NCBI GenBank assembly: GCA_902550325.1
Contig: CACCYT010000001.1
Span: forward strand, 1-64,000
Direction of reading: 5' to 3'
DNA length: 64,000 bases
From: an uncultured Bacteroidota bacterium
GTDB taxonomy: Bacteria > Bacteroidota > Bacteroidia > Flavobacteriales > Flavobacteriaceae
A program made the translations under genes and the position numbers. Positions within the stretch are counted from its first letter, which is position 1, and every line of letters starts with the position of its first letter. Shown piece after piece: positions 1-9,035 of this stretch. The notes under the pieces are model-generated. The model made no database searches. It was not told where the DNA came from and saw only the letters and a program-made list of their open reading frames with translations.

Positions 1-1293
1 GATAGTATTTACTACTATGAGGAACTTTTCTCAAAAATTTATAATGATTTAAAACAAAAAAACTTAATTGATCTTATTGAAGAAATTGAAAACCCACTAT
101 CATATGTTTTGATGAAGATGGAGTTTGAGGGAATCAAGCTAGACTCCGATCTAATAAAGGAAACAAAGAAAATCTTTGAATTTGAAATTAACAAACTCGA
201 AACTAAAATATATAATATTAGTGAAACAGAATTCAATATTGCATCACCAAAACAACTTGGAGAAGTTCTTTTTGAAAAACTAGTTTTAGAATCCAATCCA
301 AAAAAAACAAAAACAGGACAATATTCAACATCAGAGGATACACTATCTAAACTTGCTAAAAAACATGAAATTATAAGGCTAATTCTAGAGTGGAGGTCTT
401 TGCAAAAACTATTAACCACTTATGTGTACAGTTTACCTAAGCAAATCCATCCTAAATCAAATAAAATTCATACAGAGTTTAATCAGACGCTTACAACAAC
501 TGGCAGACTTAGCAGTACTAACCCTAACTTACAAAACATTCCAGTAAGAACAGATAGGGGAAAACTAATTAGAAAATCTTTTATACCAAAAGATAAAAAC
601 CACACTCTATTGTGTGCAGATTATTCTCAAGTTGAATTAAGAATTATTGCTTTTTTGAGTGGAGATTCGAATATGAAAAATGCATTCATTAATAATGAAG
701 ATATTCATAGAAGTACTGCTGCTCGTGTTTTTGATGTGAATATTGATGATGTTAGTGAAGAACAAAGAAGAAATGCTAAAATTGTAAATTTTGGAATAAT
801 ATATGGCGTCTCAGCATTTGGTTTAAGTAATCAAACTGATTTGACTCGAAGCGAATCCAAAGAAATTATCAATAACTATTTTAAATCCTATCCAAAGCTC
901 AAAGAATATATGAGTGATCAGATATCTTTTGCGAGAGATAATGGTTATGTAGAAACTATTTTGAAGAGGAAAAGGTATCTGCCAGAAATTAATTCTAGGA
1001 ATGCAATATTAAGATCATCAGCAGAAAGAAATGCAATTAATACACCCGTACAAGGGAGTGCTGCTGACATAATAAAACTTTCAATGATTAAAATTGACCA
1101 TGAATTTGAAAAGAGATCTTTAAGTTCTAAATTGTTGCTACAAGTACATGATGAACTTGTATTTGATGTTCACTTATCCGAGATAGATATTGTAAAAAAA
1201 ATTATTATTGATAATATGGAGAATGTGATTCAAATGGATGTGCCACTTAAGGTAGATATTGGTTTCGGTGATAACTGGTTGGTAGCCCACTAG
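1..1293 (+). CDS. polA: DNA polymerase I, C-terminal part (cut by window start)
   Basis: Family A DNA polymerase used in Okazaki-fragment processing and excision repair. The reading frame is open from base 1, so the ORF-track start at 109 is an internal Met and the gene begins upstream of the window. The visible part opens with the linker before the palm (IEENP-like segment) and contains motif A (DYSQVELRI), motif B (RRNAKIVNFGIIYG) and motif C (QVHDELVFDV). The polymerase catalytic core is therefore complete to its C terminus (DNWLVAH). The 3'-5' exonuclease region lies outside the window and cannot be judged. It is followed by the promoter of the ribosomal operon. Confidence 0.97.
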   Translation, partial: DSIYYYEELFSKIYNDLKQKNLIDLIEEIENPLSYVLMKMEFEGIKLDSDLIKETKKIFEFEINKLETKIYNISETEFNIASPKQLGEVLFEKLVLESNPKKTKTGQYSTSEDTLSKLAKKHEIIRLILEWRSLQKLLTTYVYSLPKQIHPKSNKIHTEFNQTLTTTGRLSSTNPNLQNIPVRTDRGKLIRKSFIPKDKNHTLLCADYSQVELRIIAFLSGDSNMKNAFINNEDIHRSTAARVFDVNIDDVSEEQRRNAKIVNFGIIYGVSAFGLSNQTDLTRSESKEIINNYFKSYPKLKEYMSDQISFARDNGYVETILKRKRYLPEINSRNAILRSSAERNAINTPVQGSAADIIKLSMIKIDHEFEKRSLSSKLLLQVHDELVFDVHLSEIDIVKKIIIDNMENVIQMDVPLKVDIGFGDNWLVAH

Positions 1294-1320
1294 AAATTTG
1301 ATTTATATTTTTTCAAATCA

Positions 1321-1351
1321 TTTGCTGTTTTGATTAAAAATTGTAGTTTTG
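1321..1351 (+). promoter_or_regulatory. Bacteroidota-type promoter of rplM-rpsI
   Basis: A perfect match to the Bacteroidota housekeeping promoter: TTTG at 1321-1324, a 19-nt spacer, then TAGTTTTG (TAnnTTTG) at 1344-1351. Transcription should start a few bases after 1351, which excludes the TTG at 1349 as the rplM start codon. Confidence 0.85.
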
Positions 1352-1369
1352 TCGCCCAAAATACATGTT

Positions 1370-1822
1370 TTGAGTTCAAAAATTTTTAAAACAAAATCTC
1401 TAAAAAAAGAGAATGTGAGTAAAGAATGGCTATTAGTTGATGCAAGTAATGAAGTGCTAGGTAGATTTTCATCAAAAGTAGCCAAGATATTAAGAGGAAA
1501 ACATAAACCTTCATTTACCCCACACGTTGATTGTGGTGATTACGTTGTTGTAATTAATGCAGAAAAAATTAAGCTCAGTGGAAAAAAGTTTGAAGCTAAA
1601 GAGTATGTTTCTCACTCTGGTTATCCTGGTGGCCAAAAAATAAAGACTGCTAAGCAGATATTTGATAAAAATCCTTCGATACTAATTGAAAAAGCAGTTA
1701 AGGGAATGTTACCAAAAAATAAGCTTGGCTCATCTATATTTTCCAACCTCAAAGTTTATACAGGGGATATACACAAGCATGCAGCTCAAAATCCAAAATT
1801 AATCAATCTAAAAGAATTTTAA
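1370..1822 (+). CDS. rplM: 50S ribosomal protein L13 (uL13)
   Basis: Structural protein of the large ribosomal subunit. The sequence has the family hallmarks: VSKEWLLVDASNEVLGRFSSK, LRGKHKPSFTPHVDCGD, SGYPGG and KAVKGMLPKNKLG. The ORF track starts at TTG 1349, but that codon lies inside the -7 promoter element. The TTG at 1370 gives a 150-residue protein with exactly 20 residues up to the conserved EW, as I recall for flavobacterial L13, so I prefer it. It is followed after 3 nt by rpsI, the usual L13-S9 pair. Confidence 0.95.
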   Translation: MSSKIFKTKSLKKENVSKEWLLVDASNEVLGRFSSKVAKILRGKHKPSFTPHVDCGDYVVVINAEKIKLSGKKFEAKEYVSHSGYPGGQKIKTAKQIFDKNPSILIEKAVKGMLPKNKLGSSIFSNLKVYTGDIHKHAAQNPKLINLKEF

Positions 1823-1825
1823 ATA

Positions 1826-2212
1826 TTGGAAACGATACACACAATAGGAAGAAGAAAAACATCAGTGGCTAGAATATATCTCTCTAGTGGTAAAGATATC
1901 TTTACCGTAAACAATAAAGATTACAAAGAATACTTTCCAACAAAATCTCAACAATATAAAATTTTACAACCATTTAAATTAACCGAAAATTTAGGAAAAT
2001 TTAATCTCTCTGTAAGTGTTTATGGTGGGGGTACAACTGGTCAAGTTGAAGCTATAAGGCTTGGTATTTGCAGAGCTTTATGTAAAATATCTGATGGTAA
2101 CAAAGGTGTTTTAAAAGCTGAAGGATTGCTAACACGTGATCCTAGAATGGTTGAAAGAAAAAAGTTTGGTCAGAAAAAAGCAAGAAAAAAGTTTCAATTC
2201 TCTAAAAGATAA
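1826..2212 (+). CDS. rpsI: 30S ribosomal protein S9 (uS9)
   Basis: Small-subunit protein whose C-terminal tail reaches the P-site tRNA. The 128-residue product begins IHTIGRRKTSVARIYL and ends in the basic tail KKARKKFQFSKR with the universal terminal KR. The start is a TTG 3 nt after the rplM stop, so translation is probably coupled. An internal GGGTTGQVEAIRLGI segment matches the conserved core. It is cotranscribed with rplM from the promoter at 1321-1351. Confidence 0.96.
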   Translation: METIHTIGRRKTSVARIYLSSGKDIFTVNNKDYKEYFPTKSQQYKILQPFKLTENLGKFNLSVSVYGGGTTGQVEAIRLGICRALCKISDGNKGVLKAEGLLTRDPRMVERKKFGQKKARKKFQFSKR

Positions 2213-2255
2213 TATGTTATTAGTTCTAAAAGAGGTTTTGAATTTTTTCACAGTC

Positions 2256-2276
2256 AAATTTCGTTTTACGAAATTT
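2256..2276 (+). other. perfect RNA hairpin in the rpsI-rpsB spacer
   Basis: AAATTTCG, loop TTTTA, CGAAATTT: an 8-bp perfect stem, 44 nt after the rpsI stop. No U-run follows directly, so it is not a textbook intrinsic terminator. It could end the rplM-rpsI message, mark a processing site, or form part of an rpsB leader. Confidence 0.6.
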
Positions 2277-2289
2277 AGTTTAGCATCTA

Positions 2290-2307
2290 AACAGTTTTTA
2301 AACTGTT
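2290..2307 (+). other. second perfect hairpin upstream of rpsB
   Basis: AACAGTTT, TT, AAACTGTT: an 8-bp perfect stem 37 nt before the rpsB start. Together with the hairpin at 2256-2276 it makes a two-stem-loop spacer. I found no TAnnTTTG promoter here, so rpsB may be read from the rplM promoter, with this spacer acting as a control or processing element. Confidence 0.55.
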
Positions 2308-2344
2308 GCTAATTGAGAAAGTAAACTAAATATATTATGACAAT

Positions 2345-3082
2345 ATGGAAATAAAAGAATTAGTAAAAGCAGGGGTTCACTTTGGACATCTTACAAGAAA
2401 ATGGAACCCTAATATGTCCCCTTACATATATTCCGAAAAAAACGGTATACATATAATTAATCTTTACAAAACAATTCAAAAGCTTGAAGAATCATGTTCA
2501 GCGTTGGAAAAAATTGCTTCTTCAGGTCGCAAAATATTATTTGTTGCAACCAAAAAACAAGCAAAAGACATCGTTTCCAAATACGCAGAAGAAGTTAAAA
2601 TGCCTTACATTACAGAGCGCTGGCCAGGCGGTATGTTAACAAATTTTGTTACAATTCGAAAGGCTGTTAAAAAAATGTCAGCGATTGACAGGTCTAAGCA
2701 AGACGGTACTTTTGAATCTTTATCAAAAAAAGAAAAATTAAGTGTTAATAGAACAAGAGCTAAACTTGAAAAAAACCTTGGCTCAATTAATTCCATGACT
2801 AGACTTCCTGGAGCAATTTTTGTTGTAGATATAAGAAGAGAACACATAGCTGTAAGAGAAGCGATTAAGTTGAATATTCCCATATTTGCTATGATAGATA
2901 CAAACACCGATCCTAGATTAGTTGATTTTGGGATCCCTGCAAATGATGATGCTTCCAAATCAATTGAAATTATTCTCAACAAAGTGACTAGCTCAATAAA
3001 GTCAGGACTTGACCAAAGAAACAAAGAAAAAGAAGAAGAGCAAGCTAAAATTGAGAAAGAGAATAGCCAGGAAAAAAATTAA
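2345..3082 (+). CDS. rpsB: 30S ribosomal protein S2 (uS2)
   Basis: Small-subunit protein of 245 residues. Conserved segments include VKAGVHFGHLTRKWNP near the N terminus, RWPGGMLTNFVTIR, and RLPGAIFVVDIRREHIAVREA. The last 25 residues are a Lys/Glu-rich tail (KEKEEEQAKIEKEN), a common low-complexity extension in flavobacterial S2. It lies 3 nt upstream of tsf, the near-universal S2-EF-Ts pair. Its 132-nt upstream spacer holds two perfect hairpins that may mediate autogenous control as known for rpsB in other bacteria. Confidence 0.97.
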   Translation: MEIKELVKAGVHFGHLTRKWNPNMSPYIYSEKNGIHIINLYKTIQKLEESCSALEKIASSGRKILFVATKKQAKDIVSKYAEEVKMPYITERWPGGMLTNFVTIRKAVKKMSAIDRSKQDGTFESLSKKEKLSVNRTRAKLEKNLGSINSMTRLPGAIFVVDIRREHIAVREAIKLNIPIFAMIDTNTDPRLVDFGIPANDDASKSIEIILNKVTSSIKSGLDQRNKEKEEEQAKIEKENSQEKN

Positions 3083-3085
3083 ATT

Positions 3086-3913
3086 ATGGGAAATATTTCT
3101 GCTAGTGAAGTCAATAAATTGAGAAAAGCAACTGGTGCTGGCATAATGGATTGTAAAAATGCTTTGGTTGAATCGAATGGTAATTTTGATCTTGCTATTG
3201 AAAATCTTAGAAAAAAAGGCCAAAAAGTTGCAGCAAAAAGAGCTGACAGAGAATCCAGTGAAGGTGCAGTTATAGCTACCGTCAATAATGAAAATAATTC
3301 TGGTGTTATTATTTCATTAAATTGTGAGACTGATTTTGTAGCTAAAAATGAATCTTTTGTAAATCTTGCCAAACAAATTTCTGAGATTGCACTAAGTTGT
3401 AATACAATTGATGATCTTTTTAACTCAAGGTTTGATAGTGAAACGTCTGTAAAAGAAAAGCTCACAGAACAAACAGGAGTTATTGGCGAAAAAATTGAAA
3501 TTGGTAGTTTTGAAAAACTTAAATCAAAATTTGTAGGTTATTATATACATGCTGGAAATAAAATAGCCACACTTGTAGGTTTGACAGAAAATTTTGGGGG
3601 ATGCGATGATGTTGCAAAAAATATTGCGATGCAAGCCGCGGCAATGAATCCAATTGCTTTGGATGAAAGCGGTGTATCAAAAGAAGTTATTGAAAAGGAG
3701 ATTGAAATAGCTAAGGAACAACTAAGATCAGAAGGTAAACCTGAAAATATGCTTGAGAATATTGCTAAGGGAAAACTGAAAAAGTTTTTTAAAGAAAATA
3801 CACTAGTCAATCAAGCCTATATCAAGGATAGTAAAATTAGTGTTGTTAATTACCTCCAATCTGTAAATCAAAATTGCTCTATTTCTGATTTTAAAAGGGT
3901 ATCACTAGTCTGA
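3086..3913 (+). CDS. tsf: translation elongation factor Ts
   Basis: Guanine-nucleotide exchange factor for EF-Tu. The N-terminal UBA-like domain reads VNKLRKATGAGIMDCKNALVE, followed by the GQKVAAKRADRESSEGA and NCETDFVAKN signatures of the exchange domain. The 275-residue length fits the short flavobacterial form. It is encoded immediately after rpsB. Its end (FKRVSLV) is complete. The 63-nt gap to pyrH has only a weak CTATG/CATAG inverted repeat and no clear promoter. Confidence 0.97.
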   Translation: MGNISASEVNKLRKATGAGIMDCKNALVESNGNFDLAIENLRKKGQKVAAKRADRESSEGAVIATVNNENNSGVIISLNCETDFVAKNESFVNLAKQISEIALSCNTIDDLFNSRFDSETSVKEKLTEQTGVIGEKIEIGSFEKLKSKFVGYYIHAGNKIATLVGLTENFGGCDDVAKNIAMQAAAMNPIALDESGVSKEVIEKEIEIAKEQLRSEGKPENMLENIAKGKLKKFFKENTLVNQAYIKDSKISVVNYLQSVNQNCSISDFKRVSLV

Positions 3914-3976
3914 CTTATTTCATATAAATCCAAATTTATTTATTTATTATCTATGCCTATATTTACATAGACATAG

Positions 3977-4681
3977 ATGATTTACAACAGAATTTTGCTA
4001 AAACTAAGTGGAGAAGCTCTTTTAGGAGATAGGAGTCACGGCATTGATCCAAACACTATTAATAAATACAGTAGAGAGATTAAATCAATAGTAGATTTGG
4101 GTGTTGAGGTTTCTATTGTAATTGGTGGCGGTAATATTTTCAGAGGTTTATCTGGCGCAAATAATGGAATTGATCGTGTTCAAGGTGACTACATGGGTAT
4201 GTTAGCCACTGTAATAAATGGTCTTGCCCTACAAAGTAGTCTGGAAAAAATTGGATTACAAACTAGATTACAAACGGCAATTAATATGGAAGCTATTGCT
4301 GAACCATATATTAAAAGAAAAGCAGTTCGTCATCTTGAAAAGAAAAGAATAGTGATTTTTGGTGCCGGTACGGGAAATCCATTTTTTACTACCGATTCAG
4401 CTGCTGTTCTGAGAGCTATTGAAATTGAAGCTGATGTGATTTTAAAGGGTACTCGTGTTGATGGTATTTATAATGATGATCCTGAAATAAATAAGAACGC
4501 CATAAAATTTAATGAACTTGAATATGATGAGGCAATTTCTAAAAATCTTAAGATAATGGATTCTACTGCATTCACCCTTAGTAAAGAAAATAAATTACCC
4601 ATTATTGTTTTTGATATTAACAAAACTGGTAACTTAAAGAAAATAATTGAAGGTAAAATTATAGGAACAAAAGTTAAATAA
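3977..4681 (+). CDS. pyrH: UMP kinase
   Basis: Amino-acid-kinase-fold enzyme that phosphorylates UMP to UDP in pyrimidine nucleotide synthesis. Motifs include [12 protein letters not shown] at the N terminus, [10 protein letters not shown], and [18 protein letters not shown] for nucleotide binding. At 234 residues it is full length. It follows tsf and runs 2 nt from frr, the conserved rpsB-tsf-pyrH-frr order seen in many bacteria. Confidence 0.96.
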   Translation: MIYNRILLKLSGEALLGDRSHGIDPNTINKYSREIKSIVDLGVEVSIVIGGGNIFRGLSGANNGIDRVQGDYMGMLATVINGLALQSSLEKIGLQTRLQTAINMEAIAEPYIKRKAVRHLEKKRIVIFGAGTGNPFFTTDSAAVLRAIEIEADVILKGTRVDGIYNDDPEINKNAIKFNELEYDEAISKNLKIMDSTAFTLSKENKLPIIVFDINKTGNLKKIIEGKIIGTKVK

Positions 4682-4683
4682 AA

Positions 4684-5235
4684 ATGGAAGAGTTGGATTT
4701 TATAATTGAGACTACAAAGGAGCTAATGGATGAATCAATAAAATATTTAGAAAAAGAGTTGCTAAATATTAGAGCTGGTAAAGCTAATCCCAATATGATT
4801 TCAAGTCTGAAGGTTGAATACTATGGTTCACTTACACCTTTAAGCCAAATTTCGAATATAGGCACTCCAGATTCTCAAACAATTTCGATTCAACCATGGG
4901 AAAAAGATAAATTGCAAGACATTGAAAAAGCTATAGTAGACAGTAATTTAGGTTTTAACCCGATGAATAATGGGGAGTCAATTTTAATTAATATTCCACC
5001 ATTAACTCAAGAAAGAAGAATGGAGTTAGTTAAACTTGCAAAAAGTGGATCTGAAAATGCAAAGGTAAGTGTAAGAAATTCTAGAAAAGATGCCAATAAT
5101 GAAATTCGTAAGTCAGAATTTTCTGAAGACGTTAAAGGAAATTATGAAATAGATATTCAGGAGATTACAGATAATTATATTAAAAAAATTGATAGTATTT
5201 TTTCATCAAAAGAAGCAGAAATTTTAAAAGTATAG
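4684..5235 (+). CDS. frr: ribosome recycling factor
   Basis: Dissociates post-termination ribosomes together with EF-G. The 183-residue product has the family pattern: NIRAGKANPNMISSLKVEYYG near residues 28-48, TISIQPWEKDKL, and the three-helix-bundle return VRNSRKDANNEIRK. It is translated 2 nt after pyrH and 1 nt before asnS, so these genes form one tightly coupled transcript. Confidence 0.96.
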   Translation: MEELDFIIETTKELMDESIKYLEKELLNIRAGKANPNMISSLKVEYYGSLTPLSQISNIGTPDSQTISIQPWEKDKLQDIEKAIVDSNLGFNPMNNGESILINIPPLTQERRMELVKLAKSGSENAKVSVRNSRKDANNEIRKSEFSEDVKGNYEIDIQEITDNYIKKIDSIFSSKEAEILKV

Positions 5236-5236
5236 G

Positions 5237-6670
5237 ATGTTAAGATCTATTCCGATTAAAGATTTAGATAACAATAAACTACTAAATCAGTCTGTTAAAG
5301 TAAATGGTTGGGTAAAAACATTTAGATCAAATAGATTTATTGCATTAAATGATGGGTCAACAATTAATGACATTCAATGTGTTATTGATTTGGATAAGAA
5401 TAAAAATGATATAAGTCTAATTACAACGGGCTCATCAATTGAGGTCTTTGGAAAGCTAGTTAAAAGCTTAGGAAAGGGACAAAAATTTGAAATCTTAGTT
5501 GACAAATTAAGTGTATTAGGACCATCCGATTCCGAAAATTATCCAATTCAACCAAAAAAACACTCCTTTGAATTTCTTCGTGAGAATGCTCATTTAAGAG
5601 TTAGAACAAAAACAATCAGCTCTGTCATTAGAATCAGATCTGAAATTTCTTATGCGATACATAAATTTTTTAATGATAATGGGTTTTTTTACATTCATAC
5701 ACCAATAATAACTGGATCTGATGCTGAGGGTGCTGGAGAAATGTTTAGCGTAAGTACACTAGATAAAAGTCATATTCCTCAGAGTCCTGATGGATCAATA
5801 GATTTTTCAAAAGATTTTTTTGGTAAAGAAACACATTTGACTGTTTCAGGTCAGCTTGAAGCTGAAGCCATGGCATCAGGACTCAGCAAAGTGTATACTT
5901 TTGGTCCAACCTTTAGGGCTGAAAATTCAAATACATCGAGACATCTTGCCGAATTTTGGATGATTGAGCCTGAAATGGCTTTTTTTGATTTAGAGGATAA
6001 TATTAATCTTGCCGAACAGTTCATAAAATATATCCTAAAACATACTTATGAAAAGTGTAACGATGATGTTGAATTTTTAAATGAGAGATTGGCCAAAGAG
6101 GAAATGTCTCTACCAAAAGATAAAAGGAGTGAATTATCACTCAAAGAAAAAATAGAATTTGTTATAAATAATGATTTTGTCAAGTTACCATATTCTGATG
6201 CATTTGAAATTCTCAAAAATTGTAAGCCAAATAAAAAAAATAAGTTTAGATATAAAATTGAAAATTGGGGTTGTGATCTACAAAGCGAACACGAAAGGTT
6301 TTTAGTTGAAAAGCATTTCAAATGTCCTGTGGTGGTATTTGACTATCCAGCAAAAATCAAGGCATTTTATATGAGAATGAATGAAGACGCCAAGACTGTC
6401 AGAGCAATGGATATTCTTTTCCCTGGGATTGGGGAGATTGTTGGTGGGTCGCAAAGAGAAGAAAGATTAGATGTTCTTGAGAAAAGAATTAAAGAGTTAA
6501 ATATTGATAGTAAAGAATTATGGTGGTATTTAGACTTGAGAAAATATGGGTCGGTTAAACATAGTGGTTTTGGACTAGGTTTGGAGAGATTAATTCTTTT
6601 TATTACGGGAATGAATAATATTAGGGATGTGATACCTTTTCCACGAACACCAAAGAATGCTGATTTCTAA
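5237..6670 (+). CDS. asnS: asparaginyl-tRNA synthetase
   Basis: Class IIb aminoacyl-tRNA synthetase charging tRNA-Asn. An N-terminal OB-fold anticodon-binding domain (VNGWVKTFRSNRFIALNDGS) precedes the catalytic domain, which shows motif 2 (FGPTFRAENSNTSRHLAEFWMIEPE) in pieces and motif 3 (GFGLGLERLILF). AspRS is excluded by the Asn-type sequence around motif 2 and by overall length (477 residues). It is the last gene of the block that starts at rpsB; rpoN follows with its own promoter. Confidence 0.95.
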   Translation: MLRSIPIKDLDNNKLLNQSVKVNGWVKTFRSNRFIALNDGSTINDIQCVIDLDKNKNDISLITTGSSIEVFGKLVKSLGKGQKFEILVDKLSVLGPSDSENYPIQPKKHSFEFLRENAHLRVRTKTISSVIRIRSEISYAIHKFFNDNGFFYIHTPIITGSDAEGAGEMFSVSTLDKSHIPQSPDGSIDFSKDFFGKETHLTVSGQLEAEAMASGLSKVYTFGPTFRAENSNTSRHLAEFWMIEPEMAFFDLEDNINLAEQFIKYILKHTYEKCNDDVEFLNERLAKEEMSLPKDKRSELSLKEKIEFVINNDFVKLPYSDAFEILKNCKPNKKNKFRYKIENWGCDLQSEHERFLVEKHFKCPVVVFDYPAKIKAFYMRMNEDAKTVRAMDILFPGIGEIVGGSQREERLDVLEKRIKELNIDSKELWWYLDLRKYGSVKHSGFGLGLERLILFITGMNNIRDVIPFPRTPKNADF

Positions 6671-6688
6671 ATTTAAATCGATATTTTG

Positions 6689-6696
6689 TAATTTTG
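6689..6696 (+). promoter_or_regulatory. -7 promoter element of rpoN
   Basis: TAATTTTG matches TAnnTTTG and lies 6 nt before the preferred rpoN ATG at 6703. No good -33 TTTG is seen at the right spacing. The position implies a leaderless or nearly leaderless mRNA. Confidence 0.65.
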
Positions 6697-6702
6697 ATTA
6701 TA

Positions 6703-8145
6703 ATGCTTAATCAAAAACTACAATTAAAACTTTCTCAAAAACTATCTCCACAGCAAATTCAGTTGATGAAGTTAATTCAGTTATCAACTCAAGAGTTTGA
6801 ACAAAGACTTTCTAGAGAAGTTGAAGAAAACCCAGCATTAGACACATCCCAAGATGAAATTGAAGGAAATACTGAATTTGAGAATGAATCACCTAACTCC
6901 GATGAATCTGATTACGACGAAATTGATGTAAATGACTATCTGTCCGATGATGATATCCCTGATTACAAGCTTAAAACAAATAATTACAACGAAGACAATG
7001 AAAAGGATATACCGTTCACATCTGGTGAATCTTTCAACCAATATCTCAAAACACAACTACACTCATTTTCATTACGAGGTGAAGATTTACTTGTTGCAGA
7101 ATTTATAATTGGAAGTTTGGACCCTTTTGGATACTTGAGGAGAGATATTATTGATATTTCTGATGACTTAATTTTTACACTTGGAATAAATTTTTCGGAG
7201 GAGCAAATACAAAAAATACTTGATAAAATTTATTTGTTAGATCCAGCGGGTGTTGGTGCAAAAAATTTGCAACAATGTTTGGAATTACAATTAATTAGAA
7301 AACCTAAAAATCAAGTAGTTGATTTAGCATTAAATATTATTACAAATCATTTTGATCAATTTTCAAAAAAACACTTTGAGAAAATTAAGACGAAATTGAA
7401 CATTGATGAAGATCTTTTAAAAAGATGTATAAAAGAAATTGAGAAACTAAATCCCAGGCCAGGAGGTTCACACAATGAAAATAATAAATTGAATTCTTCA
7501 ATTGTACCTGATTTTACAATCAAAATTATTGATGGAGAACTAAAATTAGAGTTAAATTCAAGAAATGCACCCGAATTATTTGTTTCAAGTGAATATAAAA
7601 ATATGCTCAAAGGATATAGTGAAAGTAAAACAAAAAATAAAAATCAAAAAGATGCAGTGATTTTTATAAAACAAAAGCTAGACTCTGCAAAGTGGTTTAT
7701 AGATGCTATTAAGCAAAGAAATCAAACTTTAATTTATACAATGACGGCAATACTTAATTTTCAAAAAAAATATTTTTTGAGTGGTGACGAAAGTAAAATC
7801 AAACCAATGATTTTAAAAGATATTGCTGAAACAATAAATATGGATATATCAACAATATCAAGAGTAGCAAATTCAAAATATGTTGACACTCCATATGGCA
7901 TTAAACTAATAAAATCATTTTTTTCAGAGGGAATAAAAAACTCTAAAGGTGAAGAAATTTCCACAATTGAAGTCAAAAAATCCCTAGAGGAAATAATTTT
8001 TAATGAAGATAAAAAATCTCCTTACACTGATGACCAATTAACTAAACTACTAAATGGCAAAGGTTATCCAATTGCAAGAAGAACAGTTGCAAAATACAGA
8101 GAGATGATAGGCGCACCTGTAGCTCGGTTAAGAAAAAAGCTTTAA
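6703..8145 (+). CDS. rpoN: RNA polymerase sigma-54 factor
   Basis: Alternative sigma factor that needs an AAA+ activator and reads -24/-12 promoters. The N-terminal activator-interacting region is LKLSQKLSPQQIQLMKLIQ, followed by an acidic stretch (about residues 45-105). Next come the core-binding domain and the C-terminal RpoN box (ARRTVAKYREM) near the end. The ORF track starts at a TTG (6694) inside the promoter element; the ATG at 6703 gives 480 residues and the usual MLNQ start. No sigma-54 activator is encoded in the window. Its stop overlaps the next gene start (TAATG). Confidence 0.95.
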   Translation: MLNQKLQLKLSQKLSPQQIQLMKLIQLSTQEFEQRLSREVEENPALDTSQDEIEGNTEFENESPNSDESDYDEIDVNDYLSDDDIPDYKLKTNNYNEDNEKDIPFTSGESFNQYLKTQLHSFSLRGEDLLVAEFIIGSLDPFGYLRRDIIDISDDLIFTLGINFSEEQIQKILDKIYLLDPAGVGAKNLQQCLELQLIRKPKNQVVDLALNIITNHFDQFSKKHFEKIKTKLNIDEDLLKRCIKEIEKLNPRPGGSHNENNKLNSSIVPDFTIKIIDGELKLELNSRNAPELFVSSEYKNMLKGYSESKTKNKNQKDAVIFIKQKLDSAKWFIDAIKQRNQTLIYTMTAILNFQKKYFLSGDESKIKPMILKDIAETINMDISTISRVANSKYVDTPYGIKLIKSFFSEGIKNSKGEEISTIEVKKSLEEIIFNEDKKSPYTDDQLTKLLNGKGYPIARRTVAKYREMIGAPVARLRKKL

Positions 8146-9035
8146 TGCCTGAACTATCCATTATCATTGTTAATTACAAATCATGGTCAGTACTTGAAAA
8201 ATGTATTGAGAGTATCTCATCACAAAATATAAGTAATAATGAAATTATAATTGTTGATAATAATTCTGATGACAGTCTTGTAAAAGAATACAAAATAAAA
8301 TATAATAAATGTAAATGGATCATAAATGATAAAAACTTAGGTTTTTCTAAAGCATGCAATATAGGAGCTAAAGCTGCAAAATATGAACACTTTGTTTTTT
8401 TAAACCCTGATACTGAACTTGGAACAAACTGTTTAATTCAACTAAAGTCACACATTATTAATCATCCAAACTCCATTATTTCAATTAGTCAATTAGATTC
8501 ATATGGCAATAAAACTTTCCCATATGGAAAATTTTTAAGTATTAAAACATTTAACGGGATCATAAGGTTCTTATTTAGATTTTTAAAATTTGAAAGCAGA
8601 TTAGAGGATCATACAAAACCTTTGCTTAAACCTGATTGGGTTTCAGGCTCATTTTTTTCCATCGATAAGAAAAATTTTAATAAACTTGGTGGATGGGATG
8701 AAGATTATTGGATGTACTATGAGGATATGGATTTATGTAAAAGAGCTAAAAATATTGGAATGGAAATTATTTTAATTAATTCAATTTCATGTACTCATCA
8801 TCATGGTAAATCATCAAGGATAAACCAAAAAATAACTCTTAAAACTAAGACTCAACTATTAAAATCTGGAATTATTTTTATTGATAAACACTATGATGGT
8901 TTTTCCAAAAAAATATTAAAATTTTTATTTATAAGCTCAAGAATTATTGAATATGTATTATTGAGTCCTTTTTCAAAACTAAAAAGACTTTTACTATATA
9001 ATCTAATTTTTAATTTCAGAGTAAAAGAGTTCTAG
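8145..9035 (+). CDS. family 2 glycosyltransferase
   Basis: GT-A fold inverting glycosyltransferase, probably acting on cell-surface glycan precursors. Motifs in order: IIVDNNSDDS (nucleotide-sugar binding), KNLGFSKACNIGA, FLNPDTEL (DXD-like metal site), and a GGWDEDYWMYYEDMDLCKRA acceptor/catalytic region typical of the rhamnosyltransferase-like group. A hydrophobic stretch near residues 262-280 could associate with the membrane. The start overlaps the rpoN stop. Its last 33 nt overlap the 3' end of the convergent DUF4270 gene. The sugar and acceptor are unknown. Confidence 0.85.
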   Translation: MPELSIIIVNYKSWSVLEKCIESISSQNISNNEIIIVDNNSDDSLVKEYKIKYNKCKWIINDKNLGFSKACNIGAKAAKYEHFVFLNPDTELGTNCLIQLKSHIINHPNSIISISQLDSYGNKTFPYGKFLSIKTFNGIIRFLFRFLKFESRLEDHTKPLLKPDWVSGSFFSIDKKNFNKLGGWDEDYWMYYEDMDLCKRAKNIGMEIILINSISCTHHHGKSSRINQKITLKTKTQLLKSGIIFIDKHYDGFSKKILKFLFISSRIIEYVLLSPFSKLKRLLLYNLIFNFRVKEF

